This document shows, piece after piece, positions 21,501 through 36,500 of a DNA stretch of 64,000 nt. Origin of the DNA: Datura wrightii (taxonomy: Eukaryota > Streptophyta > Magnoliopsida > Solanales > Solanaceae); contig JASDFA010000011.1 in the NCBI GenBank assembly GCA_035772735.1, forward strand, positions 3,348,001-3,412,000. The letters are read 5' to 3'. The notes under the pieces were generated by a model. It saw nothing but the letters and a program-made list of their open reading frames with translations, did not search any database and was not told the DNA's origin. Positions within the stretch are counted from its first letter, which is position 1, and the number at the start of each line of letters is the position of its first letter. The translations under genes were made by a program, and so were the position numbers.

Positions 21501-24500
21501 ACTGATAAGCTTTAATTAGTTTTGGTGAAAGGTTGTCAATTTTGATGATGATGCTGTGCTCTCAAATTGGCTTTCTTATGTTCTTGGAAAGTATCTTATG
21601 TAATGAATGATCTTAGGATTTGCATATGCTTCCTGCAGGTTGGCTTGCCAGCTCGTGGCAAAACTTTTACTGCTGCGAAGCTGACTAGGTATCTTCGATG
21701 GTTAGGTCATGACACCAAGCACTTCAATGTTGGGAAGGTAAATTGTGGTACTTGTTTCTTCAATGTCTTCCTCAATTTGCAAACATAAGGAAACTAACCA
21801 ATCTTTTTTCTGTGACAGTACCGCCGACTCAAGCACGGAAGTAATCAGGTAGTTTAAATGCCTGAATTGAACTGTTTTTCTAAATTTCTCCAGTCAAATA
21901 GAAAGGCCGTCTCACTTATTGAAAAAAAAACAGAAAAAAAGAACTGCCATCTTTCTTGTATTGATAACTATGTTAAACTGAGAACTCATTTGCCAAGATG
22001 TCATTTAATATTCATTATCTGGTGGCCTTTTGGATTTGGTGGTATGATTCCTGTTTTGCAGATGACATCTAAAACATTTGGCACTTTGGGTTGTCCACAT
22101 CGGCAAAGTACTACCACTTCTTGCATACTGCTATTACAATAAGTAATTGTATCAAGGGATCTAAAAGCGGCTTCCATTCTTTGTGTTCTGAAGAGACAAC
22201 AGTTAATAGTCCTTGGACATCTTTTATATAGAAAACATACACCATGAAATGGAGAAAAGGACAAAAATAGTCCCTTATCTTTGGTAGTAGGTTCAAAATA
22301 ATCCCTTAAGTATCAGTTGAGCAGTTTTGATCCTTTAAGTTTGACAAAAAGTGAGCACTTTTGGTCTCCGTCAAATATTTACCAGACTCTGATTGTTAAA
22401 TTTAATCGGAACTGTGGAATTTTTTTTAACCAAAACACCAAAATTTTCTGTCGAAAGTTTAGAAACCTGCAACATAAAAACCTACACCAGACCCAAAAAA
22501 AACCATACAATAATAGATATTGCACCTCAAAAAGTAGCAGCAAATTCTTGAAATAGACCAAAAATAGCATAATCTACAAAATATGTACTTCAAAATGTGA
22601 GTTTCATTTTCACAGTGCTGATTAAATTTTACAATCAGAGTTTGGTAAATATTTGACGGAGTTCAGAAGTGCTCACTTTTTGTCCAACTTAAAGGACCAA
22701 CGATACGGGACCATTTTGTCATTTTCTCCCCGTGAAATGGGATGGAGAAGTTGCTTCTCCTCTTAATTATCTCGTTTCAGGTCAATATGCACAATACCTG
22801 CAGACTTCCATGCATAAATTCTAAAGTATTTCCTGTAATATGTTCTGCATGTGGAGTTATTTGTTCTGAACTTCTGATCCTATTGAGTGGAACAGTCATT
22901 TCTCCCAATAAGATATTAAAGAATTCAACCTCAAGGATGATTTACGCTGTTTATGCTGCTTCTATTGCATTGTTCTATAATTTCACTCCTGTATCTTTTA
23001 TTTTGAAGCTGCCGAGATTAGATAAACTGGCTGCTTATATTCCATACATTGGTTACTAGCGCTGATATAGAACTAGTTTGAAGAGAAATCATGCCTAATT
23101 GGGAGCAGGAAATAGTATTCTAGGGTTCGTTAGGTATCGGAAGAAAAAGAAAAAGGCAGGCTAGTGCACAAAGCATCCCGCTTTAGCAGGGTCCGGGGAA
23201 GAGCCACACCCAAGGGGTGTTGTGTAGACAGCCTACCCTATTGGAAGCATTAGTGGCTGTTTCCACGCCTCGAACCCGTATAGGTCACACTAAAACAACT
23301 TTACCCTTGCTCCAAGGCTCCCCTTCAAAATTTGAGCACAAAGAGCAGTAAAATTATTGAGCTTTCATGGCATCACAGGAAAGAACAGTAAAAATATTGA
23401 GCTTTCATGGCATCATAGGAAAGAACAGTAAACATATTGAGCTTTCATGGCATCATAGGAAACAACAGTGAAAATATTGAGCATGCATGGCATCATCGAA
23501 AGAACAGTAAAAATATTGAGCTTGCATGGCATCATAGGAAAGAACAGTAAACATATTGAGCTTTAATGACATCATAGGAAAGAACAGTAAATATATTGAG
23601 CTTTAATGACATCATAGGAAAGAACAGTCAGAATATTGAGCTATCATGGCATCATAGGAAGGAACAGTAAAAATATTGAGCTTTCATGGCATCATAGGAA
23701 AAAGTTCCAGAGAAGCTTTTGTGACTCCTTGGCATTATTACAACATAAAAGTGGCGACTAAGAAGAACCGAGGAGGAAGGTGTTGGAATCTAATCCACAA
23801 CTCCTAGGAACAATATCTTTTGAGGAAAGGAAATCTTTGGGAGATGAAATGGAAGTGTTGTATTTGGAAATGATCAAATGTTCTGACCTGTTTTACTACT
23901 ACAGTACCATGCAAAAATTATGAGAGAAGCCCAAACTTGGAAAAGGCTAAGTTAGAAAGTTTGTTTAACTACTGGTGGGTCTTCCCATATTTGGTTTTGG
24001 TTAATATCCTAAATGTAACTACTTGCCTTCATGCAGCTCTTGAGTCTTGCCATAGAATTTGGAGATCTTTGTGCCAAGAGGCTTTTGTGATGATTTCCAA
24101 CTTTATGAAGAGTTAGATGATGAGGGTAAGTAAACTACAGTGGTTGAGGAGGATGGGGGCCTGTTAAAGAGCATCAAAAGACTTCCTCTGAGATTCTTGG
24201 CGAACACAAAATTACCTATATGCGTTGAATCAAAAAACAATAATAAAATATCTTAAGATTGACCAAATGCTTATAGGAACGAGCAAAGTCTAATTCTAAA
24301 TGTAAAACAACTGAAACATGCTCGTATGAGTGGACCATGTGAATAGAACTGTTATTCATCTAAGGTGCTCCAGTTCATTTTTTTGTCATGACACTTTCTG
24401 GAAATGAAACAATTTAACAATCTTCCTTGCAGAGGAATTTTCCATATATTGTTGGTCAAGACTGTTTCCCTTCTACCTTCTAAAAAAAACTGTTTTTCTT

Positions 24501-27500
24501 CTGGATTTCATCATTTGTCAGGCAGCTAGATGATTCACTTGTAGTTATGCTTGAAAACTCAACTGTTGAATGAAACTTACCAGTTGTTATCGTCCCTGAC
24601 ATTTCCTCTTTTTTTTTTTTGTGTGCGATTACCGTCTACTTTTCTACACAGTGATGAAGTAACTATTGTATGTCTGTCAACTTATTGGAGCTTCTCCACC
24701 TAGGAGGTTTAAGTTCGTATTAACTATTAGCTGAAATACAATCTGTGGAACTTCATTTTTCTTGTGTATCTTGTGGATGCAGACTGCTGATTTCTTCCGA
24801 GCTGACAATCCAGAAGGCTTGGAGGCTCGCAATGAGGTAATCTCTGTCAGAATAGGTGTTGTTTATTGTCTGTTTTCTAGTAGCACAATGAGGCAGGGAA
24901 ACTAAATGCTATGCCTGTATTGGCTCACCATAGTGCTCCTTCCTCCCCCTTGCCCCTCAAATATCTTACCCTTGCCCCACCCTGCCCCATTTTGGCCCCT
25001 ATCCTCTATCCTTTCCACGTTTATAAAATTGGCAGTGGCATACATAGGATTTTGACAACTACCTATTGTTATAACTCAGATAGCACACACGTTTGGATTG
25101 GAGGCTGTGGGGTTCAACAAGGCTTTACTTCCATCTCAAACTGATAATTACTTTACATTATTTTCCGAACGGTGTCATTCTATTGTGTGTATGTGTGTGT
25201 ATAGTTGTAAATATTATGTACGCATACATTAGTTAGCAGTGTCGGATGACACCAGTTGAAGCAATGGGGGATTTAGAGGAAAGAGGCAAGACCAGGAAGA
25301 TAAGAGGGTGAACGTTAAAAAGGAAGCACATTCTGCTCTGTGTTTGTGTATTTTGCTAATATGTATACAGGTGGGTTTACAGCTTTTTAATTGGAAGTTG
25401 ACGAGCAAGATTGCATGTCAAACATGATGGATAGAGCTGTTGAAATGGAGGTGTAGGCTCCACGAAATGTAGTCAGAGGAGGTCTGTGTCTGCTCTTTCC
25501 TTGTCTATTGTTCAGAATATATTAAGACGGGGGTCAAGTATCAGTTTGAGATTGGGAAAGAGAGGGATGGATGAAGATTGAGATGTTCAGTCATAACCTG
25601 TAGCAATAATGACAGCTTTTTCCCCCTTCGTGTTTAGTGTTCTGTAGGGAAATTAGGGTTCTCCTATGTTCTCTCTATTATTTGTTCTATGTCCCGAAAA
25701 GAACCATAAGGAGTGTCAGACTTGTTATTCTGTATCTTGCGAGACCGGACAGATCAATGAAAGTGAATGAAGGGTTGTCCTATGATGTTTGTGATCTGTT
25801 GGGAGGAGGAAAACGATGAAGGAACCCCAGATGAATTACCATGACTTGCAAAATATTCTCAAACACCTATTCCTGACCCCCACAATGCGAGGAAAAAAAT
25901 TCCCCGACACCCATTCCCTATTTAGATCTATATTCTCTATTCAATTATGGGCAGGTCCTTGATTGCTCTGCCTAACATCCCTAATCTTAGTAGCTGCTCT
26001 TGGACTCCCAGAGAAAAAAACATATGGATAGGGCTTCTGTCATATAACATGCATAGGAATTTTACAATTTGTATCAATATTCTCCGTTGCCAATTCAGCA
26101 CCCATTAATTGGACATTTGACCATTCACTTTTAGGAAAAAATTGATTAATATTATATCTAGTTCGTAAGAGTTGTTCTCACATTTTGCTGTATGTAAAGA
26201 TATGACATTTGGGCCTAACTCAACCCCAAAAGCTAGCTCGGGGGGGGGGGGGGGAATTGCCCAAGTCCATATAAGCAAACCGTCAGTCCATTCCCCAACC
26301 AATGTCCCACTCTAACACCCCCTTTCACGCCCAGGCCCAACTGGAGCGTGGACCGGGAGCCCAAATGGAGATGGACTTGGCTCTGATACCATGTAAAGAT
26401 ATGACACTTGAGCCTAACTCAACTCCAAAAGCTAGCTCATGATGGGAGGATTGCCCAAGTCCGTAAAAGCAAAACGCCAGCCCATTCCCCAACCAATGTG
26501 GGACTCTAATCCACTCTAACACTGTAGAAGTTACTTTCTAGGATTTTGGGGTTTAGATATGGATGGCCATAGGACCATATATCGACAGTATGACTTGTAA
26601 TATTTGAAGAAATTTATTGTTGTTGTTCTTGTAGCCATGGTAAGAGTTCATTATTGCATTGTCCCTATGGTTAATGTGTATAGAACTTTGAGTTGTAGTG
26701 CATCATCAATCTCTCTTGTAGTTACATTACACTTGATTTATTTGTTAAATTGACTTTCTTCTTTTCACATAGTTTTAATACATCACATGCTACTAGGTAG
26801 CAGCCCTTGCAATGGAAGACATGATCGCTTGGATGCAAGAGGGTGGTCAGGTAAGTCTTCTGTTACTTTCATGGAACAGTACCTGTTTCTGAATTTCCAA
26901 TAACTATATCCATCACTGAATGCAGGTAGGAATTTTCGATGCCACAAATAGCTCAAGGAAAAGAAGGAATATGCTTATGAAAATGGCTGAGGGAAAATGC
27001 AAGGTGAAGTCTTATTGATGGACATCTAGTGTTAGTGTGTTACTGCTCTTAGTTTCCTTTAATAGAACTGTAAGATGTTTTTCCCAAGGCTTTGATCTAG
27101 TGGTAAGAGCGAGTGCACGTTGTATAGGTTAGGCGCCCGTCGCAAGTAAAAACCTGATATTTAAGCGGAGAAGGGTAGAGAGCAGACTCATAACCCGTCG
27201 AGTTTCTAACCATGCGCCATGATCCTTGGAGATTTCTCGGTTATCACAAAATAAAAGAACTGTATGATGTGTTTAATTCTCGTCGATATAACTGCAATTG
27301 CAGGATTTGAGTTAAGTTCTTTGACAATAATTGATATTTACATATATTGCTTTCAGCTAATACTATACCTTATTTTGTTTCCATGGAGTCGAGATAACAT
27401 AGAAGTCCCTATAGCGATGAAATCAACATGCCCTTCTTTTTAGAGTGGCGGTTGCATGTTTCTGCATTTGTTGGTTGAAAAACTCATAAGAACTATTTCA

Positions 27501-30500
27501 TATGTATCAAACTTCTAGTCTGTGGCTTTAGCTTCTTAGCACTTCAAAAATTGCAGCATCAGTGAAGTCACTCCAACTTGTTGGCTGGGGTGCTTATGTA
27601 TCTAAGTGCTTTAATGTGTCTAAGTAGTTTCTTTTAACAGATTAGTCCTTTCTTTTTTATTTCATTCTTTATGTTTATTTACTACTGGTTGTAGACAAGC
27701 CAAAAGAAAAGTGTACTTTTTATGAAGATACTTGTTGGTGGATTTTGTGGATCCATATGCCGAAGCTTAAGTTGTTTATCTGCTATTAGTACTCATTCTT
27801 GATGTCTGTGATGTTTTGCTTGCAGATAATTTTCTTGGAAACAATCTGTAATGATCCTAAACTAATTGAAAGAAACATACGCCTCAAAGTTCAACAAAGC
27901 CCAGACTATGCTGAAGAGTATGATAACTTGCTGTGTCTTTTCGTGTTTCTCATATTAGTTAGAAAAAAACTTACATAGTTGGCATTGTTATACAGACCAG
28001 ATTTTGAAGCTGGATACAGGGACTTCAAGAATCGCCTTGATAATTATGAAAAAGTAATATTATTTATCAAAGTTACTATGGTTGTTTTTGTCATATTATG
28101 TAATGCTTGTCTTTTTTTTTTCTCCAAGGTTTATGAGCCAGTAGAGGAAGGTTCTTATATCAAAATGATTGATATGGTCAGTGGTCATGGAGGACAAATA
28201 CAAGTAAGTGACCTTATTTCATTTGTTTCATGTGTTGTTTATTAGAGGACACTTCAAAAGGTCGATGTAAGCATTGGTAGCAAATACTGCATTTTATATC
28301 CAAGGAATTAATTCCATGGTGGACTTTATTTGAACAAATTTTTCTTGATTTCTTCATGATGATTTTGTGTTATTCGACTGACAGTGGGCCACCTATGAGG
28401 CTTGGTTCTGTGGTAGACTGTGCCTCTGGATGGGTTTTTAGGTCTTAGGTTTCATACTTTTGACAAGGGGTTACTTCTTTCGCCATATCAGGCTAACTTT
28501 GTGATTACCGGTTTGATTTTTAATAGCCTTGTACCTCTAACTCTTCCTATGAGGTAGATTATAACCTCAAAATATCCTATATGCTCAATCTTCTGATGGA
28601 ATATGAAGTTGAATTTCTTCTGACTTCTTTAGGATTTCATCGAATAACTTCAGTGAGAGCTATATATCTTTTGGTGGTTTGGAGACCGGTAAACTTTTTG
28701 ATAGTGAGCAGAAGGATCTGTATAGAATTGTTTTATATGCTTTTACAGGCTGACAGAGACTTATGAATACTTAATTTCATTTTCATATGGGTCTAATTTT
28801 AGGAGTTGGAGAAAAGATATAATCTATGGAGCAGAAGATGTTTAGTATTAGCTTCAGTAAGAATTCAAAAGCTATTGACAGTGGATTGTCCGGTTAATTA
28901 AAGAGTAAAGAGAGGTGGGAGCAATTCAGATCTGGCTACTGGACCTTCTCTTTCTTTCTTAATATGCCCATGCAGCTGTTTTCAAATTTGTCAATCTTTT
29001 AGGCTGGCCTTGATAGAGTTTATAGCTGGTAGCATTTCCCGTTGAGTGTGAAGATAGGCTTATATAAGTTAATTATGACTGACTTTCCAAAATTGACGGA
29101 AGTTTGTGCCACTGTCAAGATTCTTCTAGTTTTATCTGAAATACTCGTATAAGATCAACAGCTGCTTTACTGTAATGCCAGAGACATCCATGCACTTATA
29201 TAATATCTTAGTTTCTTTAAATTTAATAGGCGGCTAGACTTGGCTGCAACCATGGATTAAGTTTCTGTGCAATTCAATTCACATCCCATGGGAAGAAATG
29301 GATCCTACCAGATCAGTCTCTTGAAATTATTTATACAGCTTCAGACTCTTTACAGAATGAGTTCTATTTGTGCAGGTGAATAATATTAGTGGCTATCTTC
29401 CTGGGAGGATTGTCTTCTTCTTGGTAAGTCACTGCTCATCCTACTAAGTGGTCTCTTTTCCTTCCAGCAGACTACTGTGTCTTTGAGATATCTCCTGAAT
29501 TATGTTGAATAATGTTGCTAGCAATGAAGGAACTGCTTCTATTTCTCGTAATGCATCTATCATCTTTGGTCTCCAGTCTCCATGAAATACATACAAAAGA
29601 AAAACAGAAGAAGCAAAGACTGCAATAAACTCACATCAGATGGTTATTGTTAAGAAAATGAATTGAGCGTAAAAGCTAGCTCATTAGGTGAGAATTTCCC
29701 AAGACCATATAAAGAGGCAACAACCTGTAATCTCAACAAATGTGTAACTCTAAACAGTTACCACCTTAGTTTAGTCTTCAAGACTCAGGATCTGCTCCTA
29801 TGGTTTCAAAAAGAGAGATTGAAATTCAGAGACTGGTAGCAGAGTCAGTATTCTTTCTACCAGATGATATCACTATTGGTACCAATGTTATCAAAAGCGA
29901 AAAGCGCAAAAAGCTCTAAGGTCTGTTGGGGCTTTAAGTGCAAATTCGCAAATAAAGCACGGGCTTTAATGAAAAAAGGCGCCAATAGAAAAAAATATGT
30001 CATAAATATAAGCATGAACAACAAATATATGGACAAAGAGATTGAAAAAATTATGATAAAATGAAATACCAATTGTTTAGTGTTAGCCTCTTCAGAAAAC
30101 ACTTATTCCAAGGAAAAATTTGTCTTAGAGCCTTAACGACGACATTGAAGCGGACATTAATCAAACGCGAAGCACTCAAAATGTTTTGAGTCTCGCTTTA
30201 GGGCTTAAGCGCGCCTTTGACAACACTGATCGGTACACACTGGTAAATGGAAAACTTCCATGCTGTTAGAACATGTCCTCTTTACTGGTGTTCTTTTTAT
30301 CATTTGAATGTATAACTAAGATCTGGTACATTCTTGTGATGGGGCTTCACATTTTCCCTAATAGTGATTTTCATATATGTCATGACCCTCCACTTATCTC
30401 AGAAAAGTAAGAAAAAAAGAGAACTGGTCAAGCAAACTAGCAGTCATTGCATGATGGCAATTTGCCTGATCTAGACATCTTATCGTTTAATTTGCTCCTT

Positions 30501-33500
30501 TCATATGCTCTTGAATTTTGTTGGAAGTGCTCAACAGATTGATATGATATGCAGGTCAATACACATCTCACACCCCGTCCAATTTTGCTCACAAGGCATG
30601 GAGAGAGTCTATACAATGTTAGAGGCAGAATTGGTGGTGACACTGCCATAAGGTTTCTATTCTCTAAACACCTTGAAGATGATTTTATCTATATATATAT
30701 TTATATAAAATTCTTTTTAGGAATAACAGATTGAAGTTACTGCTAATTGTTTTTTGTTTGTTTACCTTGCATCTTATTTTCTTTTTTGGAGATAACATGT
30801 GTATGAGCCTCTCTGTTACATTTTAATTCCCAGCAATATCAAGTGTTCAATCTTTAGCTGGGACTATCATTTTTCTTTCAATTATTGCATTCCATGGCGA
30901 CTTAATTTGGCTTCATCCTGTGGACTCCTCACCCCACAGTCAAAAGCCGGGTTTTGCATTTGATTTGATCTTGTTCAATGAGAGAACAAACCTAATAATC
31001 TCCCTGCTTGAAGATTTTATTTTGGGGAAGGGATGCGGCTGTCAGATTATTGAATTTCAAGAATCTAGAAGAAAGAATAAAGGGACAAGAAAAATGTGAA
31101 CATTCTATAATCCATCCAAATTACTGTGTAAGACAACAAATTTTGGAACATCGATGGAGGCTCAATATTTTTAACTTATAAAGGCTTAATTTGTATTTAG
31201 CTATTTCAGAGGGCTAGATTGTCATTGCTGAAAAAGTAGCTTAATAAGTAGTTGGCTTCCTGGCTAGTTACTTAAAGGTTATAGCAAGGTGCCCTCTAAT
31301 TTAACATGTAAAAGAACAGATGAAGATCCAGAGTTAGAGACTTATCTCCAGTCATTATTACATATTTCTATGTGCTGGACACAACAAGAAAAGGATATAG
31401 ATTATGAAAAGGGGTATTTTGAAGACACAGTTGATTAAAGACATCTCTCCCTTCTGCAAAAGCTTGAGTGTCTCCACGTCCAGGAACCACAATATGTTAC
31501 ACCTGCGATTTTTAGAATTATGAAAAGCCTAAGAAATACTGTTGGTATGAGAAGTTAAATCTACATAGAGAGATGTACTCCATGGCCTTGCATACCGAAA
31601 GCAATTGATAACTTTCTTTTGATTTGTTGCATGTGTCCTGCGAGTTTACCCACTATGACTGTGATGGATGCTTTCTTACGCCATAGACAATTGTTTCTTT
31701 TTTAGGTGATACAAAAATTTATCCTAGGGGAAGGCGAGCCTCGGAGCAACGATAAAGTTGTCTAGGTCACGGATTTAAGCCGTGGAAGCGGTCACTAGTG
31801 TTTGCGTTAGGTTAGATTGTCTGCATCACACCTCTTGGGATGCGGCCGGGATGCTTTGTACACCGGGCTACCCTACAAAAATTTATCATAGGACATGGAG
31901 CATTCATGGCTTCTTCAGATTCTTTTAGTGACACAAAAACTTATCGTAGGACATGGAGCCTTTATGAGTTATTCAGATTTTACTGGTCTTTTAGAATTAC
32001 TATTTACTCGTGTAGTTTAAAGTTACAAAATGTAGAATTTTCCCTCCAGGGTATAAAAGTTACTGCTTTGAGATTGTCTTCTGCTATCTGTAAGGATTGG
32101 ATAATAAACTGAAATATTCACACTTAGTTTGTATATGCTGTTATTTGGTTATTGTCGATCAAGTAATAAAATCTTTACTCTCTTTTCTAGATGTATTTGC
32201 AATTTAGACTAGCTTAAAATTTTCTTTTCCTTTATGACCGACAAACTTCTTTAACAGTGAAACTGGGGAGCTCTATGCAAAGAAGCTTGCCAATTTTGTG
32301 GAAAAACGACTGAAGAATGAAAAGGCTGCTTCTGTAAGTTCCACCGATTGATGATTCAGTTGTATAATGTTTTTCCTTTTCCTTTTCTTTTCTGACTTTC
32401 ACTTGTGCTTTTATTGAAATTGATACAAATGGGAACTGACCTACAGCTTCTGATTGGGCTATCACTTTGTGAGTTGAGGGCTGGGGGTAAGATTGGGCTT
32501 AAAGCAATAGAGATAGCTCTAGAAGGGGCTTCTACATTTAGGACAGAGCATTAGAAGCCACTGAATCAACTGGGTGCTACCTAGGGTGCTTAGCTTTCTG
32601 TTTTTTGGTCTTTTATTGTGTTACTGTTAACATATTAAGAAAAGCTAGTTCTTGATTTGGAAACACGTTCTGAATTACTTTGTTTTCTCTGGCTAAAGAA
32701 GAAAGCTTCCTCTAATCGCTGATGAAAGCATTTTCTTTTTTCCTGAACAACTACATCTCAATAAATAAATAAATAAAAGAAAAAAAAATTGATGTTCCCT
32801 TCTTTGGATAGTAATCTGTCCGGGAGCAGGAAAATTTGATCTTTTCCCCAAGGATAGCAAGCATTTTCCTTTTTATTTGTTGGCCTGATATTTTCAATGT
32901 AGAATTAGCTCTCTAGAAGAAGCATGATCTTAGACTTCTCTGATATTTATAACTTCCTACTCATTTTAGATTAAGTAGCAAACTGCAAATGTTAGATGTA
33001 GTTTTGAAGTAAAAGAATCTCAAAGTAGTACTTATACTTACTATTGTTTCCTATAAAAAGCAGGATTAGTGGTTGCTAAAAATCACGAAGCAAAAGTGCA
33101 TGAACCATTAGCAGCCAACTTTTTTCGCTTGTACAGGAAGCACCATATTATGTCGCTTCCAGAATATAAAAAATGAGTATTAGCCGCAACTATGCTAATA
33201 CAGATGTCAAACTTCTAGACTGATCTTAAGATACAAGGAATCCCGATATTGAAAATGTGGTTTCCTAGCAGCTTAACACATCTCTTTGCACAAATAAAAA
33301 GGCCCACTTTCTCCTCATAAAAGAAATCAAGAAATAATAAAGTAAATCCGGGTATCTTTCACATTTTTTGTGGGGGTTGGGAGGAGGTGAATTAAAAGAA
33401 ATGGATGCCGTCTTGCAGCAGATCTTCGGCAATGTGCGATGGATAATATCTCAAATTTCTTGCTTTTGAAGGATTAAAAACTTGCTTTTTTTGAATAACA

Positions 33501-36500
33501 AAATGCACATGAAGAAAAAATCAACATAAGCATATAAAGAGTTTTTTAAAAAAAAAATTATGAGCATATAAAGAGCTTATGGTCTCTTGTAGTTATTAAG
33601 CTCAAAAGTTTCTATTTTTCTTATATTTCTCCATGAACCTAGAAAAATGCATTTTTTAAGTTCGTTAATTGTTTGTTAGGCTTTCATTAAGTGTGCTGAC
33701 TCTGCACAAATCATTAAGGAGTTGTTTGGTAGGATGCATTAGAAAAAATAATATATGCATTAGCTTTATGTATTATTAATCCCTTGTTTGGTGCACTTTT
33801 TCAATCTATGTATAACCTTGCATTAGTTATACACTCTATTTGGTATTAGGTTGTGTATAACTAGTACATGAAAAACCATAGTATTAGTAATACGATGGTT
33901 TTTAATGCATGCATTAGCATGGTTAAAGACACAATGGCCCCTCAAAATTTTTTTCTCATCTTTTCTATATTATTTGTGGAGGATACTTTTATAAACAAAT
34001 AATTTTTTTAAAAAATTATGCAATGAATGTTATTTTTAACACACGAAACTAAACAATGCATAAGGAATGGTCTTAGCATAACTAATGCAAGAATAACTAA
34101 TACGAGCATAACTAATACAAGAATAACTAATACGAGCATTACTAATGCAAGCATTACTAATTCAGTCTATTCAGCATTATTCTTATACACTCTACCAAAC
34201 GACCCCTAATAATTGAAGATAGCTGGTAGTTCTTACTCTCCACAAAATGTTAGATATATGCTAGAGAATGTTTTATAAAATGCTCTACTATATATTTTTT
34301 GACTTAGATATGGACCAGCACATTGCAAAGAACAATTTTGACAGCTAGTCCAATTGCTGGGTTTCCCAAGGTTAGCTTGTTGAACCATCATTTGTTTGTT
34401 TGTTTGTTTTCAAACGTGTCTTTGACTTAGTAGGGTTCTTCCTTTTTCCTCACTCCCTTTTCAGATACAATGGCGAGCCCTTGATGAAATAAATTCTGGC
34501 GTATGTGATGGGATGACCTATGAAGAAATAAAGAAAAATATGCCTGAGGAATATGAGTATGCTATAACTCTTCTTTACCTTTCCCAATGCACGCTTATCC
34601 ATTTGTTTGTGACATAATAGAATTTTATCCAAGTAGAATTTCTGTGGTGTTTATAGGAAAAGTCAGCAAACTATGAACACGTACTGAAGTGGAAAATATG
34701 CCTCACCAGCTACAGAAAAGTGATATTACCAAAAATTGACCATAGAGTCTGTTTGGTGTCTACTGAACGAACTTAATTTGATGTTGATTGCCCCAGTGGC
34801 ATAGTTTATATTTTCAGTATCTATCTGTATAGGCAATCAACTGATTGAACTGCCTCGAGATGTAGTTAGAGTTGGAATAGATCTTCCATGATGGCAAGAA
34901 CATCACCTTTCCTAGTTTGGGAGTAATTTGTTGAACAACTGATGAAAGAGTCATGTGTTGTCTATGGAGTAAAAACATCTCCGTGGAATCAAAAAACTTT
35001 TCTGCTTCATTATTTCTAACTGGATGTGTGATTTACTCTTTCTCTTCGCATGCTCATATAATACTTTGTTGTTGACTTGTCAGAAGAAATGAGGCTGGTC
35101 TCCACCATTCTCGTGTAGTGATGCATTAAGGACCAACACTGTATTCTTTATCTTAAATATCAATTAGTTAGTGTTGCTTGTTATTTATTTATACTTACAG
35201 GTCACGCAAAAAGGACAAGCTGAGATATAGATACCCTAGAGGCGAATCTTACCTTGATGTCATACAAAGGTTTGTTATTTAACCCTTTAAACTTTAAGGT
35301 TGGTTACCTTCAATAAATTAAATCTAGAATTCTGCAATTTTCTCATTTCGTTCTAATTAATGTTCAACATGCTGCAGGTTGGAGCCGGTGATTATCGAGC
35401 TTGAAAGACAAAGAGCACCAGTGGTTGTGGTATCTCACCAGGTTGGTAAATGTTGCTGAAACATGAAAATTATCTCGCTTCCATGCCAATACCATGTGCA
35501 TGATATTGAATGTTTTCTTTTTAAATTCTCTTGTAGGCAGTACTGAGGGCTTTGTATGCTTATTTTGCTGATAGGCCTTTGAATGAAATTCCACACATAG
35601 AGGTAATTACTTGATCTTGCTTGTGAAGAATTTGAAGAGGATCGTTATATCATATTCCACGATGAACTGGGATGCATATCCATTCGTGCTGATTTGGCAG
35701 TTAAAGCATATTGAACATATCTTCTAGACATGAAAAATGATATTTATCTTCTTCTAGGCGAGCTGCGGACCTACTTTTTCTTTCTTTCATTTTATTGATC
35801 TTGCTCGATTGGTTAATTAAGTTGCTGAATGAAATGAAGTTCATTAAGGCTCCTCTATGAAAAATATGCACCCTGGTTTTAAGTAAGGGTAGATAAGACA
35901 CTGATATGATTCTAAAAAAAAAGATGTTGAGTATAAAACTTGTGTTATAGGTGTTATCTTTTCAAGGTTGTAGAGATGGTTGGTGCTAACTGCTAACTGC
36001 TAATTGCTAGTTGAGATTTTGGATGTGTTATCTTTTCAAGGTTGTAGAGATGGTCGGTGCTAAATGCTAGTTGAGATTTTGGGTGTGTTTGGTATGGAAA
36101 AAAAGTATTTTTTGGAAAATGTCTTCTACAAATAAGTCATTTTGTGGCAACCACAAACACCACTGAACAACTTTCATGGCTTATATATGTCTTAGATTGT
36201 TCATTTGAAACAGTTTTACAATTTTATAGAGTATTGGATAGTGAGACATTTTCTTTTTGTGGAAAATGATTTCCAGAAAATATATTGGTCTGTGAAATAT
36301 TCTCGTTCATACCAAAGACACCGATAACTCATTAATTAATCAGGAAAATGGCCTTGAAGTTGGATTCCTCTGCTAATTATCTATATATTCTCGTGGCCTG
36401 GAAGAGATGGTTTCTTCAATTATGTTATGTGCATTTTTACTTGGTGACATTTGAACTTGTCGAAAGAATAAATCATTTCAGCGAAGAAATTGAAACAGAA

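Noticed and set aside
23343..23701. Regular array resembling CRISPR repeats
   Set aside because: Units are contiguous 40-bp copies with no unique spacers, inside a plant intron; it is a minisatellite.
27088..27238. Possible tRNA gene (box A-like TGATCTAGTGGTAAGA)
   Set aside because: No paired acceptor stem or anticodon arm can be drawn and a long body follows; it is a tRNA-derived SINE.
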